A stretch of 64,000 nt of DNA from Arcobacter sp. CECT 8986 (GCF_004116725.1 NZ_PDKG01000004.1:1-64000); one strand, 5' to 3'. Counted from the first letter of the stretch, positions 26,802-35,392 are shown. The notes: generated from the letters alone by a model not told the origin. Translations and numbers: made by a program.

Positions 26802-28001
26802 TCAAAATTTCATAATCATATTTAAAAAATAACTTCTTGCTTCACCTTGTGTATCTGAATCTATAAAATATTTTTTATTAAAAATATTTCTTATATTAAA
26901 ATCAAATTTAATATCACCATTTTTTAATTTTGTGTAAAAAGAGCTACCTATCGTACCAATAGTATATGCACCTAATTTTTCACTATTTTTTTCATCAGCA
27001 TATCTACTTGCCATATGTGTAAACTTACTAAATAACTTAACTCTTTTTATTTTATATTCTAAGTTTACATCAAGTTGTTTATTTGCTCTATTTTTAACTG
27101 TATTTCCTATTAGATACTTTTTATCACTATCTCTGATTTTATCATGGCTAAATCTTGCTGTTGTTGCTAATTTAAGATTATCATAAAAGCTTTTGTCTAA
27201 AGAGAACTTTACACCTTGAGATATACTATCTATCTCTTCTTTTGAAAAAGAATCTCTTTTTGTATAAATATAATCATAATTATTTTTTGCTCTAAAAAAA
27301 GTAGTACTAAATAAATATGAATCAAAAAAATCTTTTTTAAAAGTTATTTCAATTCCCCTTGTTAAGTTATCTTTATCTTTATTATAATCAGAGTCTATAT
27401 CTTTATAATATTTATTATAGTTACTATTTATTTGATAAACTTTTGTATAAATATCTAAAAAATCTAAATTCAAATATGTATTAAAACTTATCTCTTTTTT
27501 ATCATTTAAAATAAGATTTTTGTATCTTGCTGCATTTATATCTAAATTTGAATCTTTATTTATACCTTCAAAAGTTATATTTGTTGTAAATATAGAATTT
27601 GGTTTGAAATATAATTTTACTAGTGAGTGCTGTTGATTTATTTTATCCTCAGATAATACACCAACATCTCCATCAACGCTTTTTTTGATTGAGTCTTCAT
27701 AATTAAAGTTCAAATCTAACCAAACATTATCATTTATATAAACACTATTTGTAAAAATTACACTTTGTTTATCTTCATTGTTTGTATCATAAAGATAAGT
27801 ATTAACTGACTCATCATTTGCATAGCCATATTTTTCAAATTTATATTTTATAACATATTCATAAAGTTTATTTTTTTTCTCAGCTTTTAGTATTGCATTA
27901 TTTTTATCTGTATTTTCAAATTTTATATAATCAAATTGAATACAATAAGAGTAAACATTGAAAAGTATTATAAAAACAAATAGCTTCATTAATACATTCA
28001 T
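26802..28001 (-). CDS. TonB-receptor-like outer membrane barrel without plug
   Basis: This 399-residue protein has a signal peptide (about 1-21) and alternating-residue beta strands. The last part NIRNIFNKKYF...EARSYFLNMIMKF is the classical C-terminal end of TonB-dependent receptors (final Phe). The length is little more than half that of a normal receptor, and no TonB box or plug domain is visible. It appears to be a complete gene with its own signal sequence, so either a reduced plugless barrel or a decayed receptor repaired by a new start. The substrate is unknown. Confidence 0.65.
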   Translation of the reverse strand: MNVLMKLFVFIILFNVYSYCIQFDYIKFENTDKNNAILKAEKKNKLYEYVIKYKFEKYGYANDESVNTYLYDTNNEDKQSVIFTNSVYINDNVWLDLNFNYEDSIKKSVDGDVGVLSEDKINQQHSLVKLYFKPNSIFTTNITFEGINKDSNLDINAARYKNLILNDKKEISFNTYLNLDFLDIYTKVYQINSNYNKYYKDIDSDYNKDKDNLTRGIEITFKKDFFDSYLFSTTFFRAKNNYDYIYTKRDSFSKEEIDSISQGVKFSLDKSFYDNLKLATTARFSHDKIRDSDKKYLIGNTVKNRANKQLDVNLEYKIKRVKLFSKFTHMASRYADEKNSEKLGAYTIGTIGSSFYTKLKNGDIKFDFNIRNIFNKKYFIDSDTQGEARSYFLNMIMKF

Positions 28002-28122
28002 ACTAAAAACCTTTCTTAAATTTAGAATTGCAACTTCTATATATCTAATATATTTAGTATGAACTTAAAAACTATTTAATTTTTGTTATTTTTTACTACT
28101 TTACTGTCAAATTTTTTTTAGA

Positions 28123-28128
28123 TATAAT
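28123..28128 (+). promoter_or_regulatory. -10 box directly before the ComF-like start
   Basis: TATAAT ends 9 nt before the ATG at 28138, and there is no SD. A transcript starting 6-8 nt after the box would be leaderless or nearly so. Confidence 0.5.
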
Positions 28129-28137
28129 TTATCTATT

Positions 28138-28710
28138 ATGCGTTGTTTATCTTGTGAAAAATTATCTTTTTATATTATATGTAAAAGCTGTCAAAAGATG
28201 TATTTAAAGCCATCTTTTCATAAAAGAGAGATTGAAGAAAATTTTTATAATTACTCTTTTTATGCACTAAGTGATATTGAAGAATTAATAAATTCAAAAT
28301 ATTATTTTTATGGAGATAAAGTTTATAATATTCTTGCAAAATTATCTTTTGAAAAATTTGCTCGAAACTTCACTTTTGATGAAAAAGTACTTGCAGTTGC
28401 TATTGATGACCATACAAGACACGATTTTTCACACACCTCAATACTTACAAGACATCTAAAATCAAACTATATACAAACAAAATCAAACATTTTAAAAGCC
28501 CAATCAAAAGTAAAATATGCAGGAAAAGATTTAAATTTTAGAAAGAATAATCCTAGAAATTTTAAACTTGCAAATATTTATAATAAAACAACAATTTTAT
28601 GTGATGATTTAATAACAACTGGTGCTACAATAATAGAAGGTAAAAAAGTTTTAAAGAATAAAAATAATCAAGTTCTTTTTTCTTTAACCCTAGCTGATGC
28701 TAAAATTTAG
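28138..28710 (+). CDS. ComF-like phosphoribosyltransferase-domain protein
   Basis: This 190-residue protein has an N-terminal four-Cys zinc ribbon (CLSC...CKSC) and a C-terminal phosphoribosyltransferase fold with PRPP loop TILCDDLITTGATI. ComF homologues act in DNA uptake or single-strand handling in competent bacteria. No other competence gene is nearby. Translation appears to start from a leaderless mRNA. A -10 box for hisH (TATAAT 28711-28716) lies right after its stop. Confidence 0.82.
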   Translation: MRCLSCEKLSFYIICKSCQKMYLKPSFHKREIEENFYNYSFYALSDIEELINSKYYFYGDKVYNILAKLSFEKFARNFTFDEKVLAVAIDDHTRHDFSHTSILTRHLKSNYIQTKSNILKAQSKVKYAGKDLNFRKNNPRNFKLANIYNKTTILCDDLITTGATIIEGKKVLKNKNNQVLFSLTLADAKI

Positions 28711-28739
28711 TATAATCAGTTTTATTTAGAGGGTGAAAA

Positions 28740-29348
28740 ATGATAGGAATTATTGATTATAATATGGGGAATTTAGCAAGTGTTTATAATGCTTGTAGTC
28801 TTTTAGATACAAAAGCATCTTTTGTTAAAGATCCTGAAAAATTAAAAGAGTTCGATAGAATCATCTTACCAGGAGTTGGCGCTTTTGCAGATGCAATGGA
28901 ACACTTAAATAAAACAGGAATGAAAGAAGCAATTCTACAATACTCTAAAAGTGGTAAACCAATGATAGGAATATGTCTTGGAATGCAACTTTTATTTGAT
29001 AGCTCTGAAGAGTTTGGTAAAACTCAAGGTTTAGGACTTATTCAAGGGGATATTGTAAAATTTGATAAATCTAAAATGACTGAAGATTTCAAAATTCCTC
29101 ATATGGGTTGGAATACAATAGAAAACAAAGAGCATGAACTTTTTGATGGATTGAAAGATCCTTATTTATATTTTGTTCACTCATATCATGCAGTTACAAA
29201 AGAAGAGAATATCATAGGAAAAACTACTTATGGTTATGAGTTTGCAAGTGCAGTGAACAAAGATAATATTTATGGTTTCCAACCACACCCTGAGAAATCA
29301 CATGATAATGGATTAAGGATTCTTCAAAACTTTATGAAAATAAAATAA
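28740..29348 (+). CDS. hisH: Imidazole glycerol phosphate synthase, glutaminase subunit
   Basis: This 202-residue class I glutamine amidotransferase has oxyanion strand GVGAFADAM, nucleophile Cys79 in GICLGMQLLF and the His-Glu pair in FQPHPEKS near the end. It provides ammonia to HisF in histidine synthesis. hisA follows one gene later; hisF is not in the window. SD AGAGGGTG is present. Confidence 0.96.
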   Translation: MIGIIDYNMGNLASVYNACSLLDTKASFVKDPEKLKEFDRIILPGVGAFADAMEHLNKTGMKEAILQYSKSGKPMIGICLGMQLLFDSSEEFGKTQGLGLIQGDIVKFDKSKMTEDFKIPHMGWNTIENKEHELFDGLKDPYLYFVHSYHAVTKEENIIGKTTYGYEFASAVNKDNIYGFQPHPEKSHDNGLRILQNFMKIK

Positions 29349-29359
29349 AGGAGTTTACC

Positions 29360-30199
29360 ATGAAAACTATAGCAATAACAGGTGCAAGTGGATTTGTAGG
29401 CACTTCACTTAAAAACTTTTTTGGAAATTTAGGATACAACATGGTTTCTATAAAAAGAGAGTTTTTGAATAATAAACAAGAACTTGAAAATATAGTTTCA
29501 TCAAGTGATTTTATAATCAATCTTGCAGGTGCAAACATTATAAATAGATGGTCAGATGAATATAAACAACTTCTTTATTCAAGTAGAATAGATACTACAA
29601 AAAAGATAGTTGAAGCTATTAATAATGTGGAAAATAAACCCAAACTTCTTATTTCAACTTCTGCTGTTGGAATATACAATAATAAACATAGATATGATGA
29701 AAAAGGTGATTTTTCAAATGACTTTTTATCAAACCTATGCCAAACTTGGGAAGAAGAAGCAAAAAAAGCAGATACTAAAGTATCTATTTTTAGATTTGGT
29801 ATTGTTTTAGGAAAAGATGGAGGAGCATTAGCAAAAATGATGTTGCCTTTTAAATTAGGTCTTGGAGGAATTATAGGAAGTGGTAAACAACCATTCTCTT
29901 ATATTCATATTGATGATTTATTAAATGCTTATAAGTTTGTTATAGAAAATTGTGTTGAAGATACTTTTAACCTAACAGCACCAGAACCTACAACAAATTA
30001 TGGACTTACAAAAGCATTAGGAAAAGCATTAAGTAGACCAACAATCTTTCCAGTACCAGAATTTGTGCTAAAACTAATATTTAGTGAAGGTGCAAAGGTA
30101 TTAACTGATGGGCAAGAAGTAGTGCCAAAAAAACTTTTAGATTTAGGTTTTAAATTTAAATATAATAATATACAAGAAACAGTAAATAGTTTAGTTTAA
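29360..30199 (+). CDS. TIGR01777-type NAD(P)-dependent epimerase
   Basis: This 279-residue extended SDR protein has N-terminal [43 protein letters not shown] and [27 protein letters not shown]. These are all diagnostic of the SDR39U1/TIGR01777 group. Its biochemical role is not established in bacteria. It is inserted between hisH and hisA with SD AAGGAG and evidently co-transcribed, without an obvious link to histidine synthesis. Confidence 0.88.
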   Translation: MKTIAITGASGFVGTSLKNFFGNLGYNMVSIKREFLNNKQELENIVSSSDFIINLAGANIINRWSDEYKQLLYSSRIDTTKKIVEAINNVENKPKLLISTSAVGIYNNKHRYDEKGDFSNDFLSNLCQTWEEEAKKADTKVSIFRFGIVLGKDGGALAKMMLPFKLGLGGIIGSGKQPFSYIHIDDLLNAYKFVIENCVEDTFNLTAPEPTTNYGLTKALGKALSRPTIFPVPEFVLKLIFSEGAKVLTDGQEVVPKKLLDLGFKFKYNNIQETVNSLV

Positions 30200-30219
30200 A
30201 AAAGGGAGAAAAAACTTAT

Positions 30220-30927
30220 ATGGATATATTACCAGCAATTGATTTGAAAGATGGAAAAGCTGTAAGACTTAGTAAAGGATTAATGGAGAGTGCGAAAATA
30301 TACTCTGATGAACCATGGCAAGTTGCAAAAAGATTTGAAGAACTAGGAAGTAAATGGCTTCATATTGTTGATTTAAATGGTGCTTTTAAAGGTAGTCCAG
30401 CGAACCTAGAACAAATAAGAAAAATTAGAGAAAATTGTAATCTTAAAATTGAGCTTGGTGGTGGAATTAGAGATGAAGAGACTATCAAAATGTATTTAGA
30501 ACTTGGCGTTGATAGACTTATTTTAGGTTCAATTGCGGTAAAAGATCCTCAGTTTGTAAAAGATATGGCTACACGTTATCCAATTGCTGTTGGAATTGAT
30601 GCAAAAGATGGAATGGTTGCAGTTGAAGGTTGGGCAGAAGTATCAAATATGAAAGCAACTGAACTTGCAAAAGAGTTTGCAAATGCAGGTGTTCAAGCAA
30701 TTATTTGTACTGATATTTCAAAAGATGGTATGCTTTGTGGTGTAAATGTAGAGTTTACTCAAAGTATTGCTCTTGCAAGTGGTGTTGATACAATTGCAAG
30801 TGGTGGAGTAAAAGATATTACTGATATTGTTAACTGTAAAAATAATGGAAATGTTGCAGGTGTGATTGTTGGTAAAGCTTTTTATGAAGGTACTATTGAT
30901 TTAGAAGAAGCCTTTAAAGTTTTATAA
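30220..30927 (+). CDS. hisA: ProFAR isomerase
   Basis: This 235-residue TIM barrel has catalytic Asp8 in [37 protein letters not shown] and the ASGGV phosphate-binding end. It isomerises ProFAR to PRFAR, the substrate of HisF/HisH. SD GGGAGAA is present. A small membrane ORF begins one base after its stop codon. Confidence 0.96.
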   Translation: MDILPAIDLKDGKAVRLSKGLMESAKIYSDEPWQVAKRFEELGSKWLHIVDLNGAFKGSPANLEQIRKIRENCNLKIELGGGIRDEETIKMYLELGVDRLILGSIAVKDPQFVKDMATRYPIAVGIDAKDGMVAVEGWAEVSNMKATELAKEFANAGVQAIICTDISKDGMLCGVNVEFTQSIALASGVDTIASGGVKDITDIVNCKNNGNVAGVIVGKAFYEGTIDLEEAFKVL

Positions 30928-30928
30928 T

Positions 30929-31096
30929 ATGTGTTTAGTAATAGCTTTAATATTTTTAGCTTTAGCATACACTTTTTATGGTGATTCAAATATGTTAGGC
31001 ATTTATATTAATACAGCTATTGCTTTTTTATTTATTATTCTTATGATAAGAAATATAATAAAAACAAGGGCAAAAAAACTTGAAGAAAAAAATTGA
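30929..31096 (+). CDS. Small two-helix membrane protein, 55 residues
   Basis: A short frame starts with ATG one base after the hisA stop and ends at TGA 31094-31096. It encodes two hydrophobic stretches (start MCLVIALIFLALAYTF; later INTAIAFLFIILMI) and a basic-acidic tail. It overlaps the TTG start of the MFS gene by 17 nt, a layout typical of translational coupling. There is no SD of its own; it would be translated by reinitiation after hisA. Function unknown. Confidence 0.6.
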   Translation: MCLVIALIFLALAYTFYGDSNMLGIYINTAIAFLFIILMIRNIIKTRAKKLEEKN

Positions 31097-32387
31097 TAAT
31101 TTATACTCAAAAATCTCAAATGAAGAAGATGCTAGAGTCTGTAAAGCAATAGATGAAAATGCTTGTAAAGTAGTTCCTGGAAACTTTTTTCTTACAATTA
31201 TCAGTTATTTTTTTAATAAACTTTCAGATTCAATTGCTAATACAAAAGTTGTGTTACCTTGGATTATGCATGCACTTAATGTACCTGTTTTTTTGATTGG
31301 ATTTTTAGTTCCAATTAGAGAATCAGGCGCACTATTACCCCAACTTTTAATAGCAGCCTATGTAAGAAAAATGCCTATAAGAAAATATATTTGGTCTTTA
31401 GGAGCATTTTTACAAGCAGTTAGTATGTTTGGTATTGGGATTGTTGCTTATACTATGCAAGGATTAAGTGCTGGATATGCAATAATTGCATTGATGGTAC
31501 TATTTAGTTTAGCAAGGGGTCTTAGTTCTGTTGCATCTAAAGATGTAGTAGGTAAAACTATTCCAAAAACAAGAAGAGGTATGCTAAATGGATACTCTGC
31601 AAGTCTTGCTGGCCTTTTAGTTATATTTCTTGGAATATATTTTCTTATAAATGGTAAAAAACCTTTTAGTGCAGAAAACTTTGGTGTATTACTTACTATT
31701 GCTGGATTTTTTTGGATTATAGCAGCAGCTGTTTATGCTCAAATAAAGGAGTTTCCAGGAGAAACTGATGGTGGAGGAAATGCTGCTATTGTTGCATTTA
31801 AAAAACTTAGTATTTTAAAAACAGACAAACCTTTTAGATTGTTTGTAATAACAAGAGCAATGTTTTTATGCTCAGTTTTAAGTACACCATTCTATGTAGT
31901 AATCGCACAACAACACTCCAACTCAGATACTTATCTTTTAGGATTATTTATACTTTCTAGTGGATTGGCTAGCTTATTATCTGCTCCAATTTGGGGTAAA
32001 TTTTCTGATATTTCAAGTAAAAAAGTTATGATTATTGGCTCTACTATTACAGTTATTTTAGGCTTTATTGTATTTTTTATAAGTGTATATGAAAAATCAC
32101 TTCTTTCATCTATTTATTTTATGCCAACTTTATACTTTTTATTAAGTATTGGATATCAAGGAATAAGAATAGGAAGAAAGACATATTTAGTTGATTTAGC
32201 TGAAGGAAATAAAAGAACTGATTATGTTGCAGTAAGTAATACACTAATTGGAATTATCTTACTTTTTAGTGGATTTATAGGAGCACTAAATAATATTATT
32301 GGACTAAATGGAATTATCTTATTTTTATCAGTTATTGGACTTATTGGAGTTATATTAGCTTTAAATTTAAAAGAGATAGAAGAGTAG
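31080..32387 (+). CDS. MFS transporter
   Basis: This 435-residue membrane protein has about 12 hydrophobic segments and major-facilitator signatures: GFLVPIRESGALLPQ near the start, RGMLNGYSASLAG, and WGKFSDISSKKVMI in the second half. The substrate is not predictable. The start is TTG inside the preceding small ORF, followed by MKKKIDN. The N-terminal 45 residues are hydrophilic and unusual for the family. Confidence 0.8.
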   Translation: MKKKIDNLYSKISNEEDARVCKAIDENACKVVPGNFFLTIISYFFNKLSDSIANTKVVLPWIMHALNVPVFLIGFLVPIRESGALLPQLLIAAYVRKMPIRKYIWSLGAFLQAVSMFGIGIVAYTMQGLSAGYAIIALMVLFSLARGLSSVASKDVVGKTIPKTRRGMLNGYSASLAGLLVIFLGIYFLINGKKPFSAENFGVLLTIAGFFWIIAAAVYAQIKEFPGETDGGGNAAIVAFKKLSILKTDKPFRLFVITRAMFLCSVLSTPFYVVIAQQHSNSDTYLLGLFILSSGLASLLSAPIWGKFSDISSKKVMIIGSTITVILGFIVFFISVYEKSLLSSIYFMPTLYFLLSIGYQGIRIGRKTYLVDLAEGNKRTDYVAVSNTLIGIILLFSGFIGALNNIIGLNGIILFLSVIGLIGVILALNLKEIEE

Positions 32388-32404
32388 TTTTTTATTAAAA
32401 AACT
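32386..32404. terminator. Weak A/T hairpin after the MFS gene
   Basis: AGTTTTTT (32386-32393) pairs with AAAAAACT (32397-32404) around ATT. It starts within the stop codon. Stability is low because nearly all pairs are A-T. Confidence 0.4.
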
Positions 32405-32416
32405 TCATTAATTAAA

Positions 32417-32515
32417 TTATCTTATATTTTTACCTTTATTATAATCATATTTGCCAATAGCTAAAAAAATACCTACTACTAAAATTATTCCCACAAAAAT
32501 TTCTATATAGTCCAT
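32417..32515 (-). CDS. Putative 32-residue single-helix membrane protein
   Basis: On the minus strand an ATG at 32515 with AAGGG about 7 nt upstream opens a frame to TAA at 32417. The product is one hydrophobic helix (start MDYIEIFVGIILVVGIFLAI) and a short charged tail GKYDYNKGKNIR. It lies downstream of, and on the same strand as, the 32601-33017 gene. Coding reality rests on the SD and hydrophobic pattern only. Confidence 0.4.
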   Translation of the reverse strand: MDYIEIFVGIILVVGIFLAIGKYDYNKGKNIR

Positions 32516-32600
32516 AATAAACCCTTTTTTTAATTTTCTATACAAGTTAAACTTTATTTTTATATAAATATTCTATTAATAAGATCCTAACAAAAGAAGA

Positions 32601-33017
32601 TTAAAATCTTCTTTTAAAATCATTATACCCCATAAATAAACCAGTCATTCCAACATATACTATAAAAGATATAGCTAATAAACCAAAAATTAATTCTAAA
32701 TAATCTTCAAAATGATACTTTTTTGGTTTTGCATTTTTATCATCTAAATATTGATTATAAAACATATTTAAATATCTGTAGTATTGTTCTTTTGTTCTAA
32801 TATTATAATAAACACTTTTAAATCGATCTTTTACTATATGAGCCATTCTCCCAGCTTCACCTGTACATATCTCATCCCTTGATATTTTATTACTACCTGT
32901 GCTTATAATATCAAAAACTGAACTATTTCCACACCAACTAGGATATTTATCTGTTTCAGCATTCAAACTACTTAAAAATCCAACAACTATCATTGCTATA
33001 ATTATTAATTTTTTCAT
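32601..33017 (-). CDS. Exported protein of unknown function with C-terminal membrane helix
   Basis: This 138-residue product has a signal peptide (1 to about 20, VVGFLSSLNA), a hydrophilic region with two cysteines (YPSWCGNS and DEICTGEAGRM) that could form a disulfide, and a membrane segment near 105-125 (LIFGLLAISFIVYVGMTGLF). The frame is open to 33077, but ATG 33017 has SD AAAGGAAA and gives a standard signal peptide. It lies 25 nt after hipA on the same strand. I do not recognise a family. Confidence 0.65.
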   Translation of the reverse strand: MKKLIIIAMIVVGFLSSLNAETDKYPSWCGNSSVFDIISTGSNKISRDEICTGEAGRMAHIVKDRFKSVYYNIRTKEQYYRYLNMFYNQYLDDKNAKPKKYHFEDYLELIFGLLAISFIVYVGMTGLFMGYNDFKRRF

Positions 33018-33042
33018 ATTATTTCCTTTTGTAGTTGTAATT

Positions 33043-34395
33043 TTAACTAAATATATCTTTAGCTTTTTCTTCATCATCTTTTATTATATTTTTATTTATA
33101 AAATCTACTCTTTGTTTATAATACTTTTTATATATTGCTTCAAGTGTTACTTTGTATCTATATTTATTAGTTATAAACTCTAAGTTCTTTATCTCTTTTG
33201 GATATAGATTAAAAAAACTTAAAAACTCTTGTTTAAAAAAGTTGCATATTTTATATGTAACCTCTGTCACTTCTTTTTTATTTAAATCTATATATTCCCC
33301 TACTTTGATAATATCATCAAGTTTAATATTACTTGTCTTATTTAATAGTTTTATACCTATATCTTTAGTACCTAAATCCTTATATATTTTAGTTGTAGAA
33401 ATATCATAATAAGGTGCAATACTTTTTTTATTTGTATCTATATTATTTGAACTATTTATTAATGAAATATTTTTAGAGTGTAAATCTCCATGACCTATTA
33501 TTATACTAAAGATAAAAAAACTATATAACTCTTTTATATCTTCATTTGATATATACTCTTTTGCTTTTTGCATAACTTTTTTTACTGTTGTATCATATTT
33601 TTTATTTGACATCATATTTAAAAGTGTTGCCAATTCTTCATGGTCAAAGCTTATATTTTTATATCTATCATATCTTTTTATGATGTAGTGATAATCTTTA
33701 TTTCCTTTTATTATTGCATTGTAAGGAATACTAAAACCAAATTTTTTTGCAAAACTCATAAAAAGATGTTCATTGATTAATAAATAAGGAGCATATAGAC
33801 TATCATTTTTAGTATTGTAATCAAGATAAGCATTATTATATGGCTTCATAAAATAATTTGTATTTTCAGCTTTTATAACTTCTTTTTTAACTTCATCTAA
33901 TTTTATACTAAATTTGTATTGATATCCACTAAGTCCAATTACTTTACTACTTTTGGATAAGTCAATAGGATGTAATATATCTTCATCTACATTAAGTTTA
34001 TACTCTTCTAATATATTAGGGAACTCGTAATCTCCCAATATTTCCTTTTTTACTTCACTATAATTATATATTGAGGTTTCATTTAAAATTAAAGTATTTA
34101 AATCTTCTTCTTTACAAAATTTAAAACTTCCATGTATTGATTCAAGGTAAAGTAATACTTCAATATTTGTACTAATATTATTCTTATTTTTTAATACACT
34201 TATATGTTGATTTTCAGGTAATAAATTTTCAAATATAGGAAATAATCCATCATATGAAATATTTATTTTTTCTTCTAGTCCAATAAGATATTGGCTCTTT
34301 TTTATTTCATCATTATATTTAAATATAATTTCATTAAATTTTTTCTCTTCAAGATATCCTAAAACTATATTTTGTTTAATTACATATATCTTCAT
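33043..34395 (-). CDS. HipA-family serine/threonine kinase (putative toxin)
   Basis: This 450-residue HipA-type kinase has an N-subdomain pattern FPIFENLLPE (52-61), glycine-rich SGYQYK (156-161), nucleotide-binding Lys184 in YFMKPY, catalytic HGDLHSKN (Asp304, Asn309) and metal-binding Asp331 in APYYDIST. All kinase residues are therefore present. E. coli HipA is inactivated by phosphorylation of a Ser in this loop; here the Ser sits just before the Gly (Ser156). HipA normally follows an HTH antitoxin gene (hipB). None is present here. Instead an AbiEi-like gene is divergent, and the promoter overlaps a 24-bp palindrome. SD TTAGGAAAT precedes the start. HipA kinases phosphorylate aminoacyl-tRNA synthetases and arrest growth; the target here is unknown. 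Confidence 0.85.
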   Translation of the reverse strand: MKIYVIKQNIVLGYLEEKKFNEIIFKYNDEIKKSQYLIGLEEKINISYDGLFPIFENLLPENQHISVLKNKNNISTNIEVLLYLESIHGSFKFCKEEDLNTLILNETSIYNYSEVKKEILGDYEFPNILEEYKLNVDEDILHPIDLSKSSKVIGLSGYQYKFSIKLDEVKKEVIKAENTNYFMKPYNNAYLDYNTKNDSLYAPYLLINEHLFMSFAKKFGFSIPYNAIIKGNKDYHYIIKRYDRYKNISFDHEELATLLNMMSNKKYDTTVKKVMQKAKEYISNEDIKELYSFFIFSIIIGHGDLHSKNISLINSSNNIDTNKKSIAPYYDISTTKIYKDLGTKDIGIKLLNKTSNIKLDDIIKVGEYIDLNKKEVTEVTYKICNFFKQEFLSFFNLYPKEIKNLEFITNKYRYKVTLEAIYKKYYKQRVDFINKNIIKDDEEKAKDIFS

Positions 34396-34403
34396 TTATT
34401 TCC

Positions 34404-34427
34404 TAATTAAGTATATATACTTAATTA
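34404..34427. promoter_or_regulatory. 24-bp palindromic operator on the hipA promoter
   Basis: This perfect 24-bp palindrome has core TAAGTATATATACTTA at 34408-34423. A minus-strand -10 (TATAAT, 34429 down to 34424) overlaps its edge, and it ends 9 nt before the hipA start. The identical core recurs at 34494-34509, 86 bp away. Confidence 0.8.
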
Positions 34428-34463
34428 TAATATTTGTTAATTAAATATGACTTAATAACTTAA

Positions 34464-34491
34464 TTGACTTTTTTAAATAATCTGATATAAT
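34464..34491 (+). promoter_or_regulatory. Sigma-70 promoter of the AbiEi-like gene
   Basis: TTGACT (34464-34469), a 16-nt spacer and TATAAT (34486-34491) form a near-consensus promoter. The second palindrome begins at 34490, so a bound repressor would cover the -10 end and the transcription start. Confidence 0.75.
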
Positions 34492-34513
34492 ACTAAGTAT
34501 ATATACTTAGTAT
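34490..34513. promoter_or_regulatory. 24-bp palindromic operator on the AbiEi-like promoter
   Basis: This perfect 24-bp palindrome has core TAAGTATATATACTTA (34494-34509) flanked by ATAC/GTAT. It shares the 16-bp core with the palindrome at 34404 and overlaps the -10/+1 of the plus-strand promoter. The pair is a typical picture of symmetric autoregulation of a divergent locus. Confidence 0.8.
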
Positions 34514-34543
34514 ATTTTATATTAATTCATTAGGATTATTTTA

Positions 34544-35392
34544 ATGCCGAAAAAAAGTATATTTTTTACAAATAAAGATGAAATATTAGAAGGTTTAAAA
34601 AAGAAGTACTATAACCAACATGAACTAATTAAATATCATCAAAAATGTAAAGACAACAAGCTTATTCCTAACTCTATGAATCTTAGTACTTTTTTATCAA
34701 ATTTAAATAATTATGGTTTTTCTGCTAAGTCTATATATACAGATGATGTTATTAAAACTTTATACTCTTTTGAAGAAGATATTAATATTTATGACTTTAC
34801 ATATCATTTTTCAAATAAAGGTTTTTTCTCTATGACTACCGCTTTAAATATTATGAAACTAAGTGATAAAAGAGATAACTTTATATTCTACTCTACTGAA
34901 CTTTCAAAGAAAAATCAATACAAAAATGATATTGAATTAAAACAAGATATTGTTGATAAAGTTTTTTCAAAACCATATAGAAAAACAAAAAAATATTTCA
35001 AATATGAAGATAAATATATAGTACAACTTTCACCAAAATATAGTAATAATTATGAAGTTATAGAATACAACGGATATAACATTTCCTCAATAAATAGAGT
35101 ATTTGTAGAACTAATGGTAAATATTCAGTATTTTAAAGATGAAGATTATCTTATTGAAATAATCAAACCTCTAAAAGAAAAATTTGATATTAATAAAATC
35201 TATTCAATTATTGAAAAGTTTGATTATATATATCCTTATTTTCAATTAGCAGGATATTATCTTGAAAAAATAGGATTTACTAAAGATGAATTAATAATAT
35301 TTAAAAATCGAGTTACTCCTATAAAATTCTACACTCAAAAGATGCTTGAAAACAAAAAGTTTAATAAATATTGGAATATTTATCACTATTAG
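34544..35392 (+). CDS. AbiEi-antitoxin-like protein divergent to hipA
   Basis: This 282-residue soluble basic protein has an N-terminal region (about 10-65) that could be a winged helix (KDEILEGLKKKYYNQHELIKYH). After it, NIYDFTYHFSNKGFFSMTTALNIMKLSD (81-108) and IFYSTELSKK follow the pattern of AbiEi-type antitoxins (Y-hydrophobic, S-SALS, GL, threonine-rich strand). AbiEi proteins are DNA-binding antitoxins usually paired with the AbiEii nucleotidyltransferase, which is absent here. The divergent HipA kinase and shared operators suggest it regulates and perhaps neutralises HipA. SD AGGAT precedes the start. The family call is tentative. Confidence 0.55.
   Translation: MPKKSIFFTNKDEILEGLKKKYYNQHELIKYHQKCKDNKLIPNSMNLSTFLSNLNNYGFSAKSIYTDDVIKTLYSFEEDINIYDFTYHFSNKGFFSMTTALNIMKLSDKRDNFIFYSTELSKKNQYKNDIELKQDIVDKVFSKPYRKTKKYFKYEDKYIVQLSPKYSNNYEVIEYNGYNISSINRVFVELMVNIQYFKDEDYLIEIIKPLKEKFDINKIYSIIEKFDYIYPYFQLAGYYLEKIGFTKDELIIFKNRVTPIKFYTQKMLENKKFNKYWNIYHY

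Noticed and set aside
28690-28706. Another TGCTA-type repeat at the end of the ComF-like gene
   Set aside because: Only one TGCTA is present (TAGCTGATGCTA), inside coding sequence and without the 11-bp period.
34404-34513. Origin of replication or CRISPR-like repeat made of the two palindromes
   Set aside because: There are only two copies without spacers or DnaA boxes, and their position on the divergent promoters fits operators.
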